Position numbers and translations under genes: made by a program
DNA from: Stictocephala bisonia
Lineage: Eukaryota > Arthropoda > Insecta > Hemiptera > Membracidae
Assembly (NCBI GenBank): GCA_035578905.1
Contig: JAQJVL010002146.1
Location: 1-64,000 of the forward strand
Length of the DNA stretch: 64,000 bases
Direction of reading: 5' to 3'
The notes under the pieces: model-generated
Database searches by the model: none
What the model was told of the DNA's origin: nothing
What the model saw: only the letters and a program-made list of their open reading frames with translations
Part shown: positions 31,538 through 43,329 of the stretch, in pieces
Layout: every line of letters starts with the position of its first letter
How positions within the stretch are numbered: the stretch's first letter is position 1

Positions 31538-33170
31538 GAAGTTGTCTTAAGGTTCGGTTAACTGACTCATATTATGAACAAATTTAGATAGATAATTAGT
31601 TACTCCTAAGACACATTGCAGTTATTTTCTAGTTTTAGGTTCTTCTAATGCAATTATGCTTTTAACTCGCTCAGGCTCTTGAGTTACACCTTCTTCAGAA
31701 AAAAACATGACTTACTTTAAATTGTAGTTTTTTATCATTGAACTTTTACATTATTAGCCAAAGCTCAACTCATAACCTTATTTAAAACATCTTTATGCTC
31801 TTTTTCTGTTTTGGTTGCAATTATAAAATCATAAAAATATATTCCTACATTGGGAATATCACCAAAGGCTTATACATTATACTTCTGAAAAATTTCAGGA
31901 CTTACTCTTAAACCAAAAGGCAATTTATTATATTTAAACTTTCAAAATGGTGTTATAAAAGTAGTTAGTAAGCTACTTTCATGATCTAGTTCAATTTGAT
32001 GAAATCAATCTTTTATATCCAACACAGTGAAATATGATGTCACTTTTAATAACAATTATAATTCATCTCTTGATGGAATCGGATATGTGTTTAACTTAAT
32101 ACATTCATTTAGTTGGCAGGATCAGGACATAAACGTAATGATTTACCAGGTTTTTCAACAATAACAATGTTGATTATCCAATCAGTTGGATAATCTACAG
32201 GTTCTATTATTTTTTCATTAAAAACAAGTTTATCTAGAACATCTTTTAATTTAGTTTTAATAACCTCTGGAATTCTTCTAACTGAATTAACAATAGGGAC
32301 TGCGTCATCTTTCATTTCAAGGGTTAACATTTTTAGAAATTTACCTATACATGTAAATACAATTTTAAACATGATAAAATTTTTCTTTAGTACTATAATA
32401 ATCTTCCTTATTATTTATGCTATTAATTCTTTTTAAAGATTTAATTTTATACAAGCATTTAACCCAAGTATAGGTACAATATTTGTTTAAACCAACACAT
32501 TTGATTTTGTAAACGTTACCATTCACTTAAGACTCAATTATTACATCGCCTATACAATCTAATTCTTTATTATCATAACTTAATATTTTACTTGTATAGG
32601 CTAAACTCTTACCTTATTAAGATTCAACTTTTTGAACACACCAATGGGTAATACATTACACTGCGCACCACTATCAAGTTTAAACTTAACACTATTACTA
32701 TTTATAATAACTTTTTGTATCCATGAATCTGGCACTTTCAGGTTTTTCTTTCAACATCCAGGTCATTGATCATCTTCGTTTTTCGAGCTCTTATGTTTGC
32801 GGGACAATGAATATTTGGTTTCTTCAGCATTGTGTCGATGACTAACTCATCTGCCTTCTCAATCTTAGCTTCATGAACCGTCTGCTTATTGTAATTAGGC
32901 TTATTATTTATTTTTGACTTGCAATTGTTAGGCTTATTTTAACAACCTACTGCAAAATGATATATCCATTTTATATCCACAGATTTTGCATATTTTACCA
33001 AACACTGAGCAGTTCGCTTTAACATGTTCCATTCTACATTTGAAGCATTTATATTGTTGATCAATTTATCATTCATTCCTAGGTCTATGTCCATTTGTTG
33101 GTTTAGGCCTATGCCTTTATTATTATTATTGTTAAAATGACCTTTCTGGTAGATCGGTTTCCTCATTTTA
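31538..33170 (-). pseudogene. Gypsy gag end, protease and reverse transcriptase
   Basis: On the minus strand this gives a gag zinc-knuckle region near 33060-32950 (Cys/His spacing in another frame), a protease with KLDSGAQCNVLP near 32680, the RT start VRRIPEVIKTKLKDVLDKL near 32285 and KPGKSLRLCPDPAN near 32135, and the RT end PERVKSII and VLGVTNYLSKF near 31660-31590. The frame then meets TTAA at 31537 and resumes at 24160. Many stops and shifts are present. The 5' part of gag is lost at the mariner remnant near 33180. Confidence 0.8.
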
Positions 33171-33184
33171 ATTGCATATAATCC

Positions 33185-33390
33185 TGTTGCAATATCATAA
33201 TTGTCCTTCCTTCATTAAAAGGCCTACACCTTTTTCGCACATTTCCGTCAATAATAACACCCTCACTGTAAATTTCAAGATGCTGTCAGTGAATTTCAGC
33301 AGGACGAACATTTTTGCGTTTAAAAACCGAATAACTGAGCGTACTTCACAGTCGGCGTAGTTATTGATTGACATGGCGACAAACAATGCT
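33185..33390 (-). pseudogene. mariner-type transposase N-terminal fragment
   Basis: NNYADCEVRSVIRFLNAK near 33360, then after a shift NVRPAEIH, GNVRKRCRPFNEGRT near 33225, is the paired helix-turn-helix start of mariner/SETMAR-type transposases. Only about 65 residues remain, directly against the Gypsy gag remnant. Confidence 0.75.
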
Positions 33391-33472
33391 TACGTAAATG
33401 ATTTTTGCACATAAAAATAATAGCATAGATATAGAAGTATAACCACACAACAGTCGGCAGAGACGTGAAACA

Positions 33473-35640
33473 CAGTGGCGGCCCTAGACCTTACGGGGCC
33501 CTAGGCAAGTTTATTTTGCGAGGCCCAATTCCAAAAAAAAAGACTTCCAATACTCCTACCAATTATAATTTACTTAAACCTGACTTTCAATTTCATTGTA
33601 AAAATATACTTCTTGAGCATTTAGAATGAAAATAAACGTAAAAAAGCAAAATTAATAACAAACCATGTTTTTATTCAAAAAGCAGTAGCATAGCAACCAA
33701 GAAATATAATAGAAATACGCCAATATTTTTTATGTTTACCAAGAAAGGCCGTAGTAATATGACATAAAAACAATATGCAGTATGCTACCCAACAGTAACA
33801 GAAAGTCAGTATGCTACCCAAACATACAAGCGTTGCCCATTTTCTCTTTGTTTTTATTAGCACTAGGCAGAATCGAATTTCAGATTCGTGTTTAGGAGAA
33901 ATAAGTATTCAAAATGAAATTAAATATAATACATACCTTTTCAGAGATTTATTTTGGAGGAGGGGGGTCGTAATTATGAAAACCGTAGTGGTAGACTGAC
34001 GACTGACTTCTCTACTTTTACCAATTACTTTATGAAGGCTTTGAAATAAATCAAAAATTATATTAAGGTACAACAAATCAATTATATTTTTTAACATTTG
34101 TAGCTATTAGATTGCATAATATTTTTATATATATAAAGAACAACACTTAGCAATCTGATTTTGGTGTTTTTAATGTTTATTTCAGGTAATAAAAACTTAG
34201 ACATATCATGTAGTGTTAAAAATGAAATTCAATACCTTGTTGACTATTGTTCCATTTAGTTATTAAATGATTAGGGGAAAATAGGCCTACTAAAGATTCG
34301 AATTAGTTCAATGTATCAAGCAGCAAATAATAAAAATAATACTAACATTATTGTTCTTTCAATTTTCTTACTTATTAAAAAGGCACTTTCCTACTTTTGG
34401 CCGCACTAAAGTCATCGATGATTGACGAGTAGTTCAGGTTTGTTGAAATATCTCGTTCAATTGACAATACTGACAAAGATGAAAGTCTTTCATGTGACAT
34501 TGCAGATCTTAAATAGGTTTTAATTAATTTCAATTTTGAGAATGACCTCTCAAACTGCCACTGGTATTGTTTACAAAAAATGAATGGCAACAAAAAGGTT
34601 GGGGTACATGTCAGATATTTTACAATCATTGCAACACCACCATCTTCTTCAGATACAGTTCTCGAAAATACTTTCAGTTCTTGATATAGTTCATCATACT
34701 TAACATCACTATAATGTTCTCCGGACTCTACCTCTCTTCTATTTACAGTAAGAGTAGCTTGTAAGTGTCTGCAACTATTTAGAACTTCTTGGTCTGGTTT
34801 ATTTTGCAAAGCTACAATATTGTACAAAAATCATAAATTGATTTGGTATCATTGAAGCTCTGTGAATTGGGAATTCAAACTTGTTTGTATGCAATTTGTG
34901 ATAACACAGAAGTACTGTGTCCTCATTAGGTCTTCCGGAGAAGAAAGAATTTCATCTTCTCCTTCATAATCAAAGAGACATTTTTCCATGCGAATACGAG
35001 TATGTCTGAATTCTTTGTTGACACTAACCTCTTCGACCAAAGAATTTGCGTCAACCAGTACAGCATTCCAATAATTTTTTCTGTATTCGGAGATCCAATT
35101 TAAAAATCCGTCTAAGTGTTTCACAGCTGTACTTAAGTCCATATCGGGTTTTTGCATATGGATAGCTTACTTATGATGTTAATTTTTGATAGAATGTCAT
35201 GTCACACTATCAAGGAAATAATAAACTCATAACAAAGATTTTCCTGGTGTATTGATCTAAATTCACTAAACACAGATGGGTCCCCGATATTTGAAAGTGC
35301 TTCAAGGCAATCTGCTACATCTTTTAGCTGATATCTTGCAGCTTTCACGCTTTCAATTCTGCACTCCCACCTTGTTTCTGATAAAAGCTTGAGTGTTAAG
35401 TTTACTCTTGCTTTTAGTACTGCCCATCTCACCTGAGAAGCTGAAAATAGAGTGTACAACCGTCGCAAAATTCCAAAAAAGAGTATAGCTGAGGTACACG
35501 ATGCTGCAACATCACCGAGAAGAAAGTTCCAGTTATGGCAACCGCACGGGGTTTAAAAGGCTCAAGGGTTTATCTCAAGTATTTGTGCCTGCACGCCACT
35601 TTTATGTCCCTTCATGTTTGCACCATTGTCGTCTCAGGTG
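33473..35640 (-). mobile_element. hAT-type element (ZMYM1-like transposase), right end lost
   Basis: The left end CAGTGGCGGCCCTAG at 33473 with GGGGCCCTAGGCAAG is a typical hAT terminus. Minus-strand frames from 35640 to 34375 read DNGANMKGHKSGVQAQILE near 35620, LGDVAASC near 35500, SETRWECRIESV near 35360, and a C-terminal dimerisation region ending FERSFSKLKLIKTYLRS near 34530. This is the family annotated in insects as zinc finger MYM-type 1-like. Stops and shifts break it near 35200, 34850 and 35560. The N-terminal part and right terminus are replaced by the minisatellite at 35631. Confidence 0.8.
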
Positions 35641-35805
35641 AGACTGGGTGTGAAGACCTCCAGCAGCGCCCTAGCTGTTACAAGCTCACGTCTCAGGCGA
35701 GACTGGGTGTGAAGACCTCCAGCAGAGTAGTAGCTGTTACAAGCTCACGTCTCTGGCGAGACTGGAAGTGAAGATCTCGAGCAGAGCAAGTGGCGAGACT
35801 GGGTG
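35631..35805. repeat. 59-bp minisatellite, about 3 units
   Basis: Units begin at 35631, 35690 and 35749 with GTCTCAGG/TCTCTGG followed by CGAGACTGG; the third is partial and more divergent. The first unit touches the last readable codons of the hAT gene. Confidence 0.9.
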
Positions 35806-37008
35806 TTTAATTCGTAATATTAAACAATCTTTTTTTTTTATTCGTATTATTACCCTATTCCCATATTATTTGTACTAATCATATATTTTTTCTCTTTCAG
35901 GAAAAATTTTGTCTTCCTTCTTCCTGTTGTGTCTTTTTCTGTAGCTGATGTTTTCTCTTCTTCCTGTTCTGTCTTTTTCTGTAGCTGCATGTTTGCTTTT
36001 GCTTTGAATGCTAAACGCCAGTGTTTTTTTTCTTTTCTAAGTTTGGAATGACCTTGACCTTTGACCTACAAGAGCGGTCAGTTATTACCCCCACCCGGTC
36101 AGTTAATACCCCCACTTAAACAATTGTCAGTACTATTTAATGATGTTGCTATGTCCGAATTAGCATTATTGGGGAGATATGGCTGCTCTTATTATTCCTA
36201 GTAGAAAATCAAGGTCCAGGGAGGAGTTCGTGAAATTTAATTGAGAGTTTGCAGATCTAATTTCCAAGTATAAAGAAGTTTATGCCATGGTCGAATATTC
36301 ATGTTCCACCGTAAATTGTGTACAGTGTAGTTATAGCAGCTGTCGGCGCGTGTCCGACGATTACGCAAATTAAAAAGGGGTGAAATGCAATTAAACACGC
36401 ATGTATGGATACACTGAATGTTTATTGGTCATATGAAATATATTTAACTGTATTGAAGTTAAATGTGTGGTGTAACTGTTTAAAGTGGACTGTATTGAAT
36501 TTATGTGAATATGAAATGTGAATTGAAGCCGGCTGAATTTAACTGAGTGCTGTGTGCACAAAAGAGACATGTATGTCTTGCTGGTCCGGACGCTGCGGTG
36601 CGACTGGTAGGGTTAGTTTTTAGACACCCCTACCACTTTGCCGGCCAAAGGAAAGTGGAGGGGCACCCCACAAAAACCCTATTTGCGCCGCAACAGCAGC
36701 AAATTAACTAAAACATTGACTCCCATGTGGTCTGTACAGTATACTAGAATGTTCGACTTTCTAGCTGACATAACAATTTATGTAACACCCTAAATAGTTT
36801 GTTCTTTTTTTTGTTTTTTTTAGGAAAACGTCAAATTATAATCATTTGTAGTACAAATGTTTTATAATTTGACAACAATTTCCGCTTCTTTCAAATGACC
36901 TTGAACTTTATTTTTAACTTTATACTTCGTCGCAATTAAGAAGTGTTATAAGTAAAGGATCTAGCGTTGGATGATGTGTCACGGAATTCAAGGTCAATAT
37001 GAGTGTTA
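35806..37008. other. Gene-free stretch with short direct and inverted repeats
   Basis: No protein is recognisable. A 40-bp direct duplication lies at about 35916-35996 (TTCCTGTTGTGTCTTTTTCT / TTCCTGTTCTGTCTTTTTCT). A 21-bp period pair lies at 36075-36115 (CGGTCAGTTATTACCCCCAC). A hairpin lies at 36830-36873. The right end carries TTCAAGGTCA at about 36988, shared with the left-edge hairpin flank. Confidence 0.6.
36830..36873. repeat. Hairpin with 12-bp stem near Polinton end
   Basis: GTCAAATTATAA at 36830-36841 is the exact reverse complement of 36862-36873, and the loop CATTTGTAGTACAAATG is itself near-palindromic. Confidence 0.75.
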
Positions 37009-37010
37009 AA

Positions 37011-37066
37011 AAAAAACTTCTTGTACAGAACAATTTCTTTTCAAATTGTTCTGTACATGAAGGTTT
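37011..37066. repeat. Hairpin copy 2, related to 347-410
   Basis: Arms built on CTTCTTGTACAGAACAATTT pair with one mismatch and one shift. Read on the minus strand, the hairpin and the following TGACCTTGAATTCCGTGAC align with 347-442 over about 100 bases. It sits about 60 bases after the stop of the Polinton ATPase frame. Confidence 0.8.
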
Positions 37067-37128
37067 TCTTTGTTTATTTTTTTGTTTTATTTTTATTAAT
37101 TTTATTTACAAATATATAATGTACAACT

Positions 37129-38136
37129 TTAATCTTCGCTGCTACTATCTCCTGCAAAAAGCCTCTTCCTAACATATAACAGCCTCCTGCAGCAGTTTGC
37201 TCGGCCCCTTTCAGTGTCATTGACATCGAGGGAGGTAGTCGGTGTTCTGGGTGATGTAGGCGGTGATGTTGGCGGTGATGTAGATGATGATGGACTTGGT
37301 GCTCCAAAGGTCCACGAAGTTGTTGAACTTGGAGAACTTGGTGTTGTCGCCTGGCTGTCTGAGGTGGTGGAGGGCAAACTACCTTCATCCGAAACGTCGT
37401 CGTCGCTTTCACCAACGAAATCCAAACTTGGTGTTGTCGCCTGGCTGTCTGAGGTGGTGGAGGGCAAACTACCTTCATCCAAGACGTCGTCGTCGCTTTC
37501 ACTGACGAAATCCATAGGGAAGTCGTCGTCTACTTTGCTATTCACAATATGCGGAATATTTCTCCCTTTGTTGTAAAATACGTTGTCGGTGGGAGCCATT
37601 TCAAAAATATGACCTGTTTCATCCTGTTTAAACAAAATCAGAAGATTAACATTATCACGTATAAGCTGTTTTGGTATTTTGCTGTACGTTTGACCATATA
37701 TATGCTATCTATTTGGTTGTGCCTTCTCATAGCAAAATAGTTTCTGATAGTTGTATGATTTTCACAAGAGACGTCATCAAATATAAACACAGAGTTAGGT
37801 TTGGCTTCGCTTGGTTGCATTACCTTTTCATTATCATCGTACTCATACAAATTTACATCAGGTATTAGAGATATGATTTTTCGCAATAGTTGATATTTTT
37901 GTTGCTGCAAAGACTTTGAGAAAATGTATAAGTTGTTAAACCTTACCCCGTTAGGGCTGGTAATTAAGTTAAATACAACATTGGTTTTACCACAGTTGGA
38001 ATGGACCACTGACTATACACCTTATCGTATCCGGTAACAGTGCTCCATGTTTTCCAACATCACTTCTTATTTTATTCACAGTTAGATTATCGATGTTGTT
38101 TATAGTAAACGATTCTTTGAAGGGAATAATCTCCAT
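37129..38136 (-). pseudogene. Polinton packaging ATPase with repeated C-terminal tail
   Basis: The frame opens with ATG at 38136. A Walker A-like NCGKTN lies near 37990 (one frameshift just before it) and a Walker B VFIFDD near 37780. A second shift near 37660 leads into the last 168 codons. The tail after residue 300 is unlike the short C-terminus I expect for this family: it is Ser/Thr/Pro-rich with two tandem 30-residue repeats (90-bp DNA period, units near 37341 and 37431), and ends in a basic patch and an acidic SSSED. The tail may come from fusion with another gene. Confidence 0.75.
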
Positions 38137-38316
38137 CTTATTCAGCTATTCATATACGTGCTAAATCAGGTCCTTTTTATGTATCCATGAATCAGCTGTC
38201 TTATCAAAAACTAACTATCGCACCAATAACTTGTCTTTTTTCCTTTTCAACACCTTTTGGACTAAGTAAACATCACTAACATCTGTTTTTAACAACTCAT
38301 GACCGTAGAAACCTCC

Positions 38317-39150
38317 TTACACAATTTCACCCTTGTTATCTTTTAAAATATACGTTTCAGGAATTGTTGGTTGTACACGGTGAATGGTGAACACTTCGTT
38401 TGTCCAGTTCGGTAAATACTTTTTACTAAATACACCTTTGTATTTACTTATACACACTTTATCTCCTGTATTAAAGACAGTAGGTTTCATTTTCTCCTCT
38501 TTAGGCTTCGTATTCTTTAGAATTCGTTGTAATACTAACTTTTCGTTCTTTTCATTTACCTCTATAGGTTTCATACCAATAACCCTGTGAACTTTGTTAT
38601 TGTAGTTATTAATTAGCTTTGGTAAAATATCAAACCATACGTATGTCCCTCTGTTTGAAAATTACATTGCTCCTTTCAACGTTCTATTAAATCTTTCAAC
38701 AATTAATTGCTGCTTTTTTCTCCGATTTAGTAGAATAGTGGTTTATGTTATACTTTTCCATTAAGTTTGAAAAGAATTTGTTAAAGTACTCTTTGCCGTC
38801 ATCAGTTTGTAGATGTTTTATTTTGTGTTTGCCCCGTTTAATTATATTTTCCATAGCCGCAGCAACAGTTTTACCAGTTTTGTCTTTCAATGGAGCAGCA
38901 TCTGCAACCTTTGTGAAGCAGTTTATAAAGGTTAAAATATATCTAAAACCTCTATTTATTTTGCTATAAGGTTGAACCTAAATTAAATCACATTGATGCA
39001 GATCGTTTATACCTTTAACAACCGTATTTCTTCTTGGAAAATTTACTCTGGCGGGTTTGTGAAGTTCATTAACAATCTGGTATTCTAATATTCATTTTAA
39101 ACTTTCATGTGATCTCTTACAGGTTGGAATCATAACTGTGTACAATATTT
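38317..39150 (-). pseudogene. Polinton integrase
   Basis: Minus-strand pieces show the linker NFPRRNTVVKG near 39035, RGFRYILTFINC near 38960 (Asn where the first catalytic Asp is expected), HLQTDDGKEYFNK near 38805 (second Asp), a Glu region near 38700 after a shift, and a chromodomain-like C-terminus with GDKVCISKYKGVF near 38450. Stops near 38990 and 38690 break it. Confidence 0.8.
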
Positions 39151-39184
39151 AAGTGTAAATAAACTCACATATCTAGTCTGGCTA

Positions 39185-41560
39185 TGGAGTAATGTCCAAA
39201 TGGTATTGTGTTTATTCCATCATTTAGAAAATATATAGTTTGTTGTCTGCTGCTGATAAAGCTTTTTTGGTTTCTGTTATGCTATATAACTGATGGTTAA
39301 AACTGCGAATGTTGTTAAATTTTGCAATTACTGTTTCATTTTCAAATAGACATTTTTTTGTAGTTCTCCAATTGAAGTGTCTTCTTTAATTAAACATTCT
39401 TTACACCTTCGGCTTTTTTTATTACGTTCCCATCATCTTCCTCATCTCTTTTCACCTTCTTCAAGGCATATAGTTTAGCCATGTGTCCAACAAATTCCTC
39501 AATCGGACCATTGTTCGTTTTGTCTTTAAACTTTCCAAGCACCTTCTTATATTTCCCTCCATCATATGTAGGATGAGTGGGAGGATAGTCGGAAAAGTCA
39601 AAATCATCTGTGTAAGGAAATGTCTTCAGATCTTTGTACATATCTTCTGTTTTAATCCAATAAATAAACGCATCTGTATCCATGTATGATATTCCAATTC
39701 GATCTCTTCCATAAAATTGAACTATTTTGTTGTAATGGAAATCATACATGTAAGTCTTAGATATGTCTAGTATACACATACCAACATACAATGGTCTATC
39801 CATTACAATTTTTGTAGGATTCATTGAAACAGCAACAAGATTTTCATTTATAATTAGAGAAGTTTTAAAATTTGGTTTCCTTACTAGTTCTTCCAACTTA
39901 GATGCTGAAGTTACAAGCTTTACCTTCTTATGCTTTCGTTTATTTTCTAATGTTTTTCCAAAAATAGCATTGTTCATCAACTTGTAAAAGTCTTTGGAAA
40001 GTTGATGTAGCAGCTGCTCTCCTTTTTGTGTTTGAATCAATATATGGTTTGAGCCAGCATGACTGAGAAAACTGAATCACACGATGTATTTTGGATATTC
40101 GCAAACCCAACTGCAAAGCTTGTTGAACGACCCAAAAGTGTGCTACATACCTCTCTTTATAATTTACAGTCATCATCAGTTTTGGATGTTTACCTTCGGG
40201 AGGAAGTTCAGTTCTTGCTAGAAGTGGCAGGTCATAGTGATGGTCATGTAGTTCTTCAGGATACTCGAAGTCACAGTCCAGTATATATCCTATGTCGCCG
40301 TGTTTTGGTATTTTATTCACATCTTCGATGGTGTCAGGATCCACCCACATAAAATCACCATGGGGGTTGTTCATAGCCCATCCGTATAAGTTGTTGGCAT
40401 CAAAATACCCTAGATAGATGGACTCTTGATTAGCATCATACTAAGGAACATGTAAGTTATTCGCCTTTACATATCTTGTGACACACTGAGTTAATCCTCC
40501 TCTTATTCCTGATTCTACCATCAAAAGCGTGTCTACTCTGTAAACAAATCCAACACGCATCTTGTTTCCTTTAACATGGCTTGCCATGCTAACCCAGGTG
40601 AAGTATATGAATGAAGAGGGTCTAGTCCATGGGCTTCATAACAGGTATTTCTGAATTCTTCCATCACATCACATAGCAAAGTCACATAAATTTTTTCAAA
40701 GAAATCACTGTACTCGCCTAACGTTTTCATCTTGAGCTCTTCCCATACCCGACATGCGTGCTGATAATCTTCAGTGTTAATATGTTTTCGTTTAATTTAC
40801 TATAAAAACATTCTTTTGGTGGTAAAGATGTCTCGTTGAATTTGGTTACATCATCTAGATAGTCGTATGGAAACACTCCTTTTCTTAACACAAGTTCTAG
40901 TTTATCGGCTGGCACAGTTCTGGACGTTTCTACCAAGTCTTGTATTTGCAGATTCTCAGCTAATTTCATCAGACTCGATGGCATAAAACGCAATGAATCT
41001 ACAAACCTTAATTTTATTTTTCCTACAGTCTTCGAAAAACTTATAAATTTCTCAAAGATTGTTGCCAATACATCAATACTTCCATTACCTCTATCCAACC
41101 AATTCTGGAACTATAAAGTGAGAATCATAACCACTCAGATTATGTAATACAACAGGAATACACTTTCGAAGTTTATAATTAATGTTACAGTTGTTACACG
41201 CAGGTCCTCTATAACAACCTGTTAGATGATCATGGTCTTTCACCTTACCATTAATATCTGTAATTATATTATTACATAGGTAACAATGTGTTGCTACTGA
41301 ATGCGTGGTTTCTTCCTGATGTGTTAGAGGACTCATCGGTATTACTCGACTGTACAGTTGTTGAACTCTACGAGCTATCTCATAAAGTTCATCCAGGAAT
41401 TTCTTGGTCGCTTCTTCACCTCGATACACTTTCGGAGTACATGTCAGACCATATTGTTGTAAATGACTTTCAGGTAGCGTAGATTTCAGTAATATACTGT
41501 AGCTGTTAGGTTTATGCAGTTGATATTTTGTTCTGGTAGGATCAGCATCAGTAACATCTA
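39185..41560 (-). pseudogene. Polinton protein-primed DNA polymerase B
   Basis: At the right there is a zinc-binding CYLCNN...GKVKDHDHLTG...CNNCN region (41290-41175), then an exonuclease (LHNLSGYDSHF near 41125) and a second exonuclease block FVDSLRFMPSSL near 41000. The polymerase palm includes KLMNNAIFGKTLEN near 39960 (motif B) and YMDTDAF near 39690, where the motif C is DTDA instead of DTDS. The C-terminal region runs to about 39185. At least six frameshifts or stops are present. Confidence 0.85.
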
Positions 41561-41569
41561 GTGGCTAGC

Positions 41570-42040
41570 CACAACAAACAAACGAAATTTACCCTTGGTC
41601 TCACAGACCGGAGGCTCGATTAAGGTGTTAAGTAAAGTTGAAAGTTAATATGTTTATTGTATGTTCTTGAGAAAAGTAATTTTTTAATTTGCTTTGAAAA
41701 GTTATATTTTTGGTGAGTAATGTTGTTTCTTATCAAAGATTAAACTTACAGTTTCTGGTTGCACTTTTATTAGCACTGTGGTGATTTTTTGTTGGTTTAA
41801 TCACTACTAATACTAAACTTTATAAGAGGTCAATTTCACTGAAATGTTACTTGTCGGCCATCTTGGTTGGCTTGTTCCTGTAGTTGAAGGAGTCCTGAAA
41901 GCGGTCCGTTTATTCATTCTGTGTAGCATATGCTTTAATTGCTTTCAGACCATATTGAATAAGTTTGTTTGGAAGCAATGGCAGTGCCAAACACATTTTT
42001 ACAGTGGTTTCTGCAGCTGCATTTTCATGGATGATTGTTG
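41570..42040. other. Gene-free spacer
   Basis: AT-rich; nothing recognisable between the polymerase start and the piggyBac end. Confidence 0.5.
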
Positions 42041-43320
42041 TTAACACGTTCACTGCTGGTCAAAAATTAAGTGTGTGTGGGCCATTGCTGAAATATGAAA
42101 AATAATTCTGCTTCACTTTTCTTATTTTTATGCATCAATGCATCTAAAAAGAGGTTATATAGTAAAAAAATACATTTTCTAAAAAAAGAAATTTATGACG
42201 CACAAGTGCGTCATCAGCATATAGCACAACATCGATCGCATATGCGTGTGACGCACTTGTGCGTCATTTACCGTTTTTTGCATGTTGACATGACATAGTA
42301 TAACACTAAAAAATGTATTTTAAATATATTTATGACTAAATAGGCAACAAAATTAAAACTTACCAATAGCAAATAAAGTGGTAGAAATTCGTAATAATTG
42401 TTTCCTTGCAGTTTTATAAATGACACTTTTACAAAATAACAAACTATGTACACTATTTACACTGTCTTACTCAGTCATTTACCGAGTTTCATGGTATTTC
42501 GTGAAGCAATCCCCAAGGCATAGAGCTGGGGTTCCTTCACAAGCTTCGCACTGAAAACCTGTATCTTTGCGTTTTCCGTTTTTGTAACAACAACACAACG
42601 CCTCCTCAATGTTTTGTTGTTTCTTCCACTGTGGGATTTTGTTGGCAGGTGATCAGCTGTTGATTTTTGTTGCATTTGATTTACTTCCTCGACATTTTGT
42701 TTTTGAGTTAGCAGATTTTTAATAATATCCATTCTAACTTCAAATATTGTTTTCTTTTTACCAATTACTTATTTGCTATGCAAAATAAAAGTATTCATTA
42801 TAAACATTTCAATGATGTGTATAAATACTTTTTTATGCCATTTTAGCACTTTCCTTTTACAAGCATAATAGCCCATGCCTTGGTCATTGCGGTCAATCCC
42901 GCTCATTTATTCGTTATATTTGGCCACAGGCAAGGGTTTTTCTGACTCAACTCCCCTTTTGTTGCAAACCGTAACCATCTGATTCTCATATTGTGTTGAA
43001 ATGTATAATACATTCCGCTTGTCTCGCCAGAGACCAACCATAACACCATCTTTGTATTTGGCCACAGTTTCTCCTTTTTTAGTTTTTTTTTTTTTGTCAC
43101 TTCTTTGGGATTTCCTTTCAGATCGCTACGCAAAGTCCCTGTTACAAACGTTTTTTCATTGAGTAACTTCAATGACAGTTCTACACTGTTGTAGAAATTG
43201 TCCATATATAGGGCATATCCCATACCCAATCGCTCTGACATCAAGGGCATAACCACTTTTCCCTTATGCCCTTCACCTCCTAAAATGTCAGTTGCTCCAG
43301 CATAAATACAAAATTTAAGT
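42041..43320 (-). pseudogene. piggyBac element 3, C-terminal half
   Basis: The left terminus is TTAACACGTTCACTGCTGG at 42041. Minus-strand coding contains FCIYAGATDILGGEGHKGK near 43300, GYALYMDNFYNSVELSLKLL near 43210 (second catalytic Asp) and, after shifts near 42905, a C-terminal Cys-rich tail near 42600-42480. The first Asp and N-terminus are missing and the right end was not found. It belongs to a different piggyBac family from those at 24-31 kb. Confidence 0.85.
42196..42266. repeat. Two 18-bp perfect palindromes in piggyBac 3 end
   Basis: TGACGCACAAGTGCGTCA at 42196-42213 (inner AA/TT mismatch only at the centre) and TGACGCACTTGTGCGTCA at 42249-42266 lie about 150-220 bases inside the TTAA end. 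Confidence 0.9.
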
Positions 43321-43329
43321 ACCAGTCCC

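Larger units (their letters stand above)
37011..41560 (-). mobile_element. Polinton (Maverick) remnant: polB, integrase, ATPase
   Basis: Three Polinton core genes follow each other on the minus strand: protein-primed DNA polymerase B, retroviral-type integrase and an FtsK/A32-like packaging ATPase. Capsid, protease and terminal repeats of several hundred bases were not found. All three genes are interrupted, so this is an old copy or the conserved half of a larger one. The hairpin at 37011 may lie near one terminus. Confidence 0.85.

Noticed and set aside
37214..37576. 120-codon plus-strand frame
   Set aside because: It is the antisense shadow of the repetitive ATPase tail; the opposite frame has the family context.
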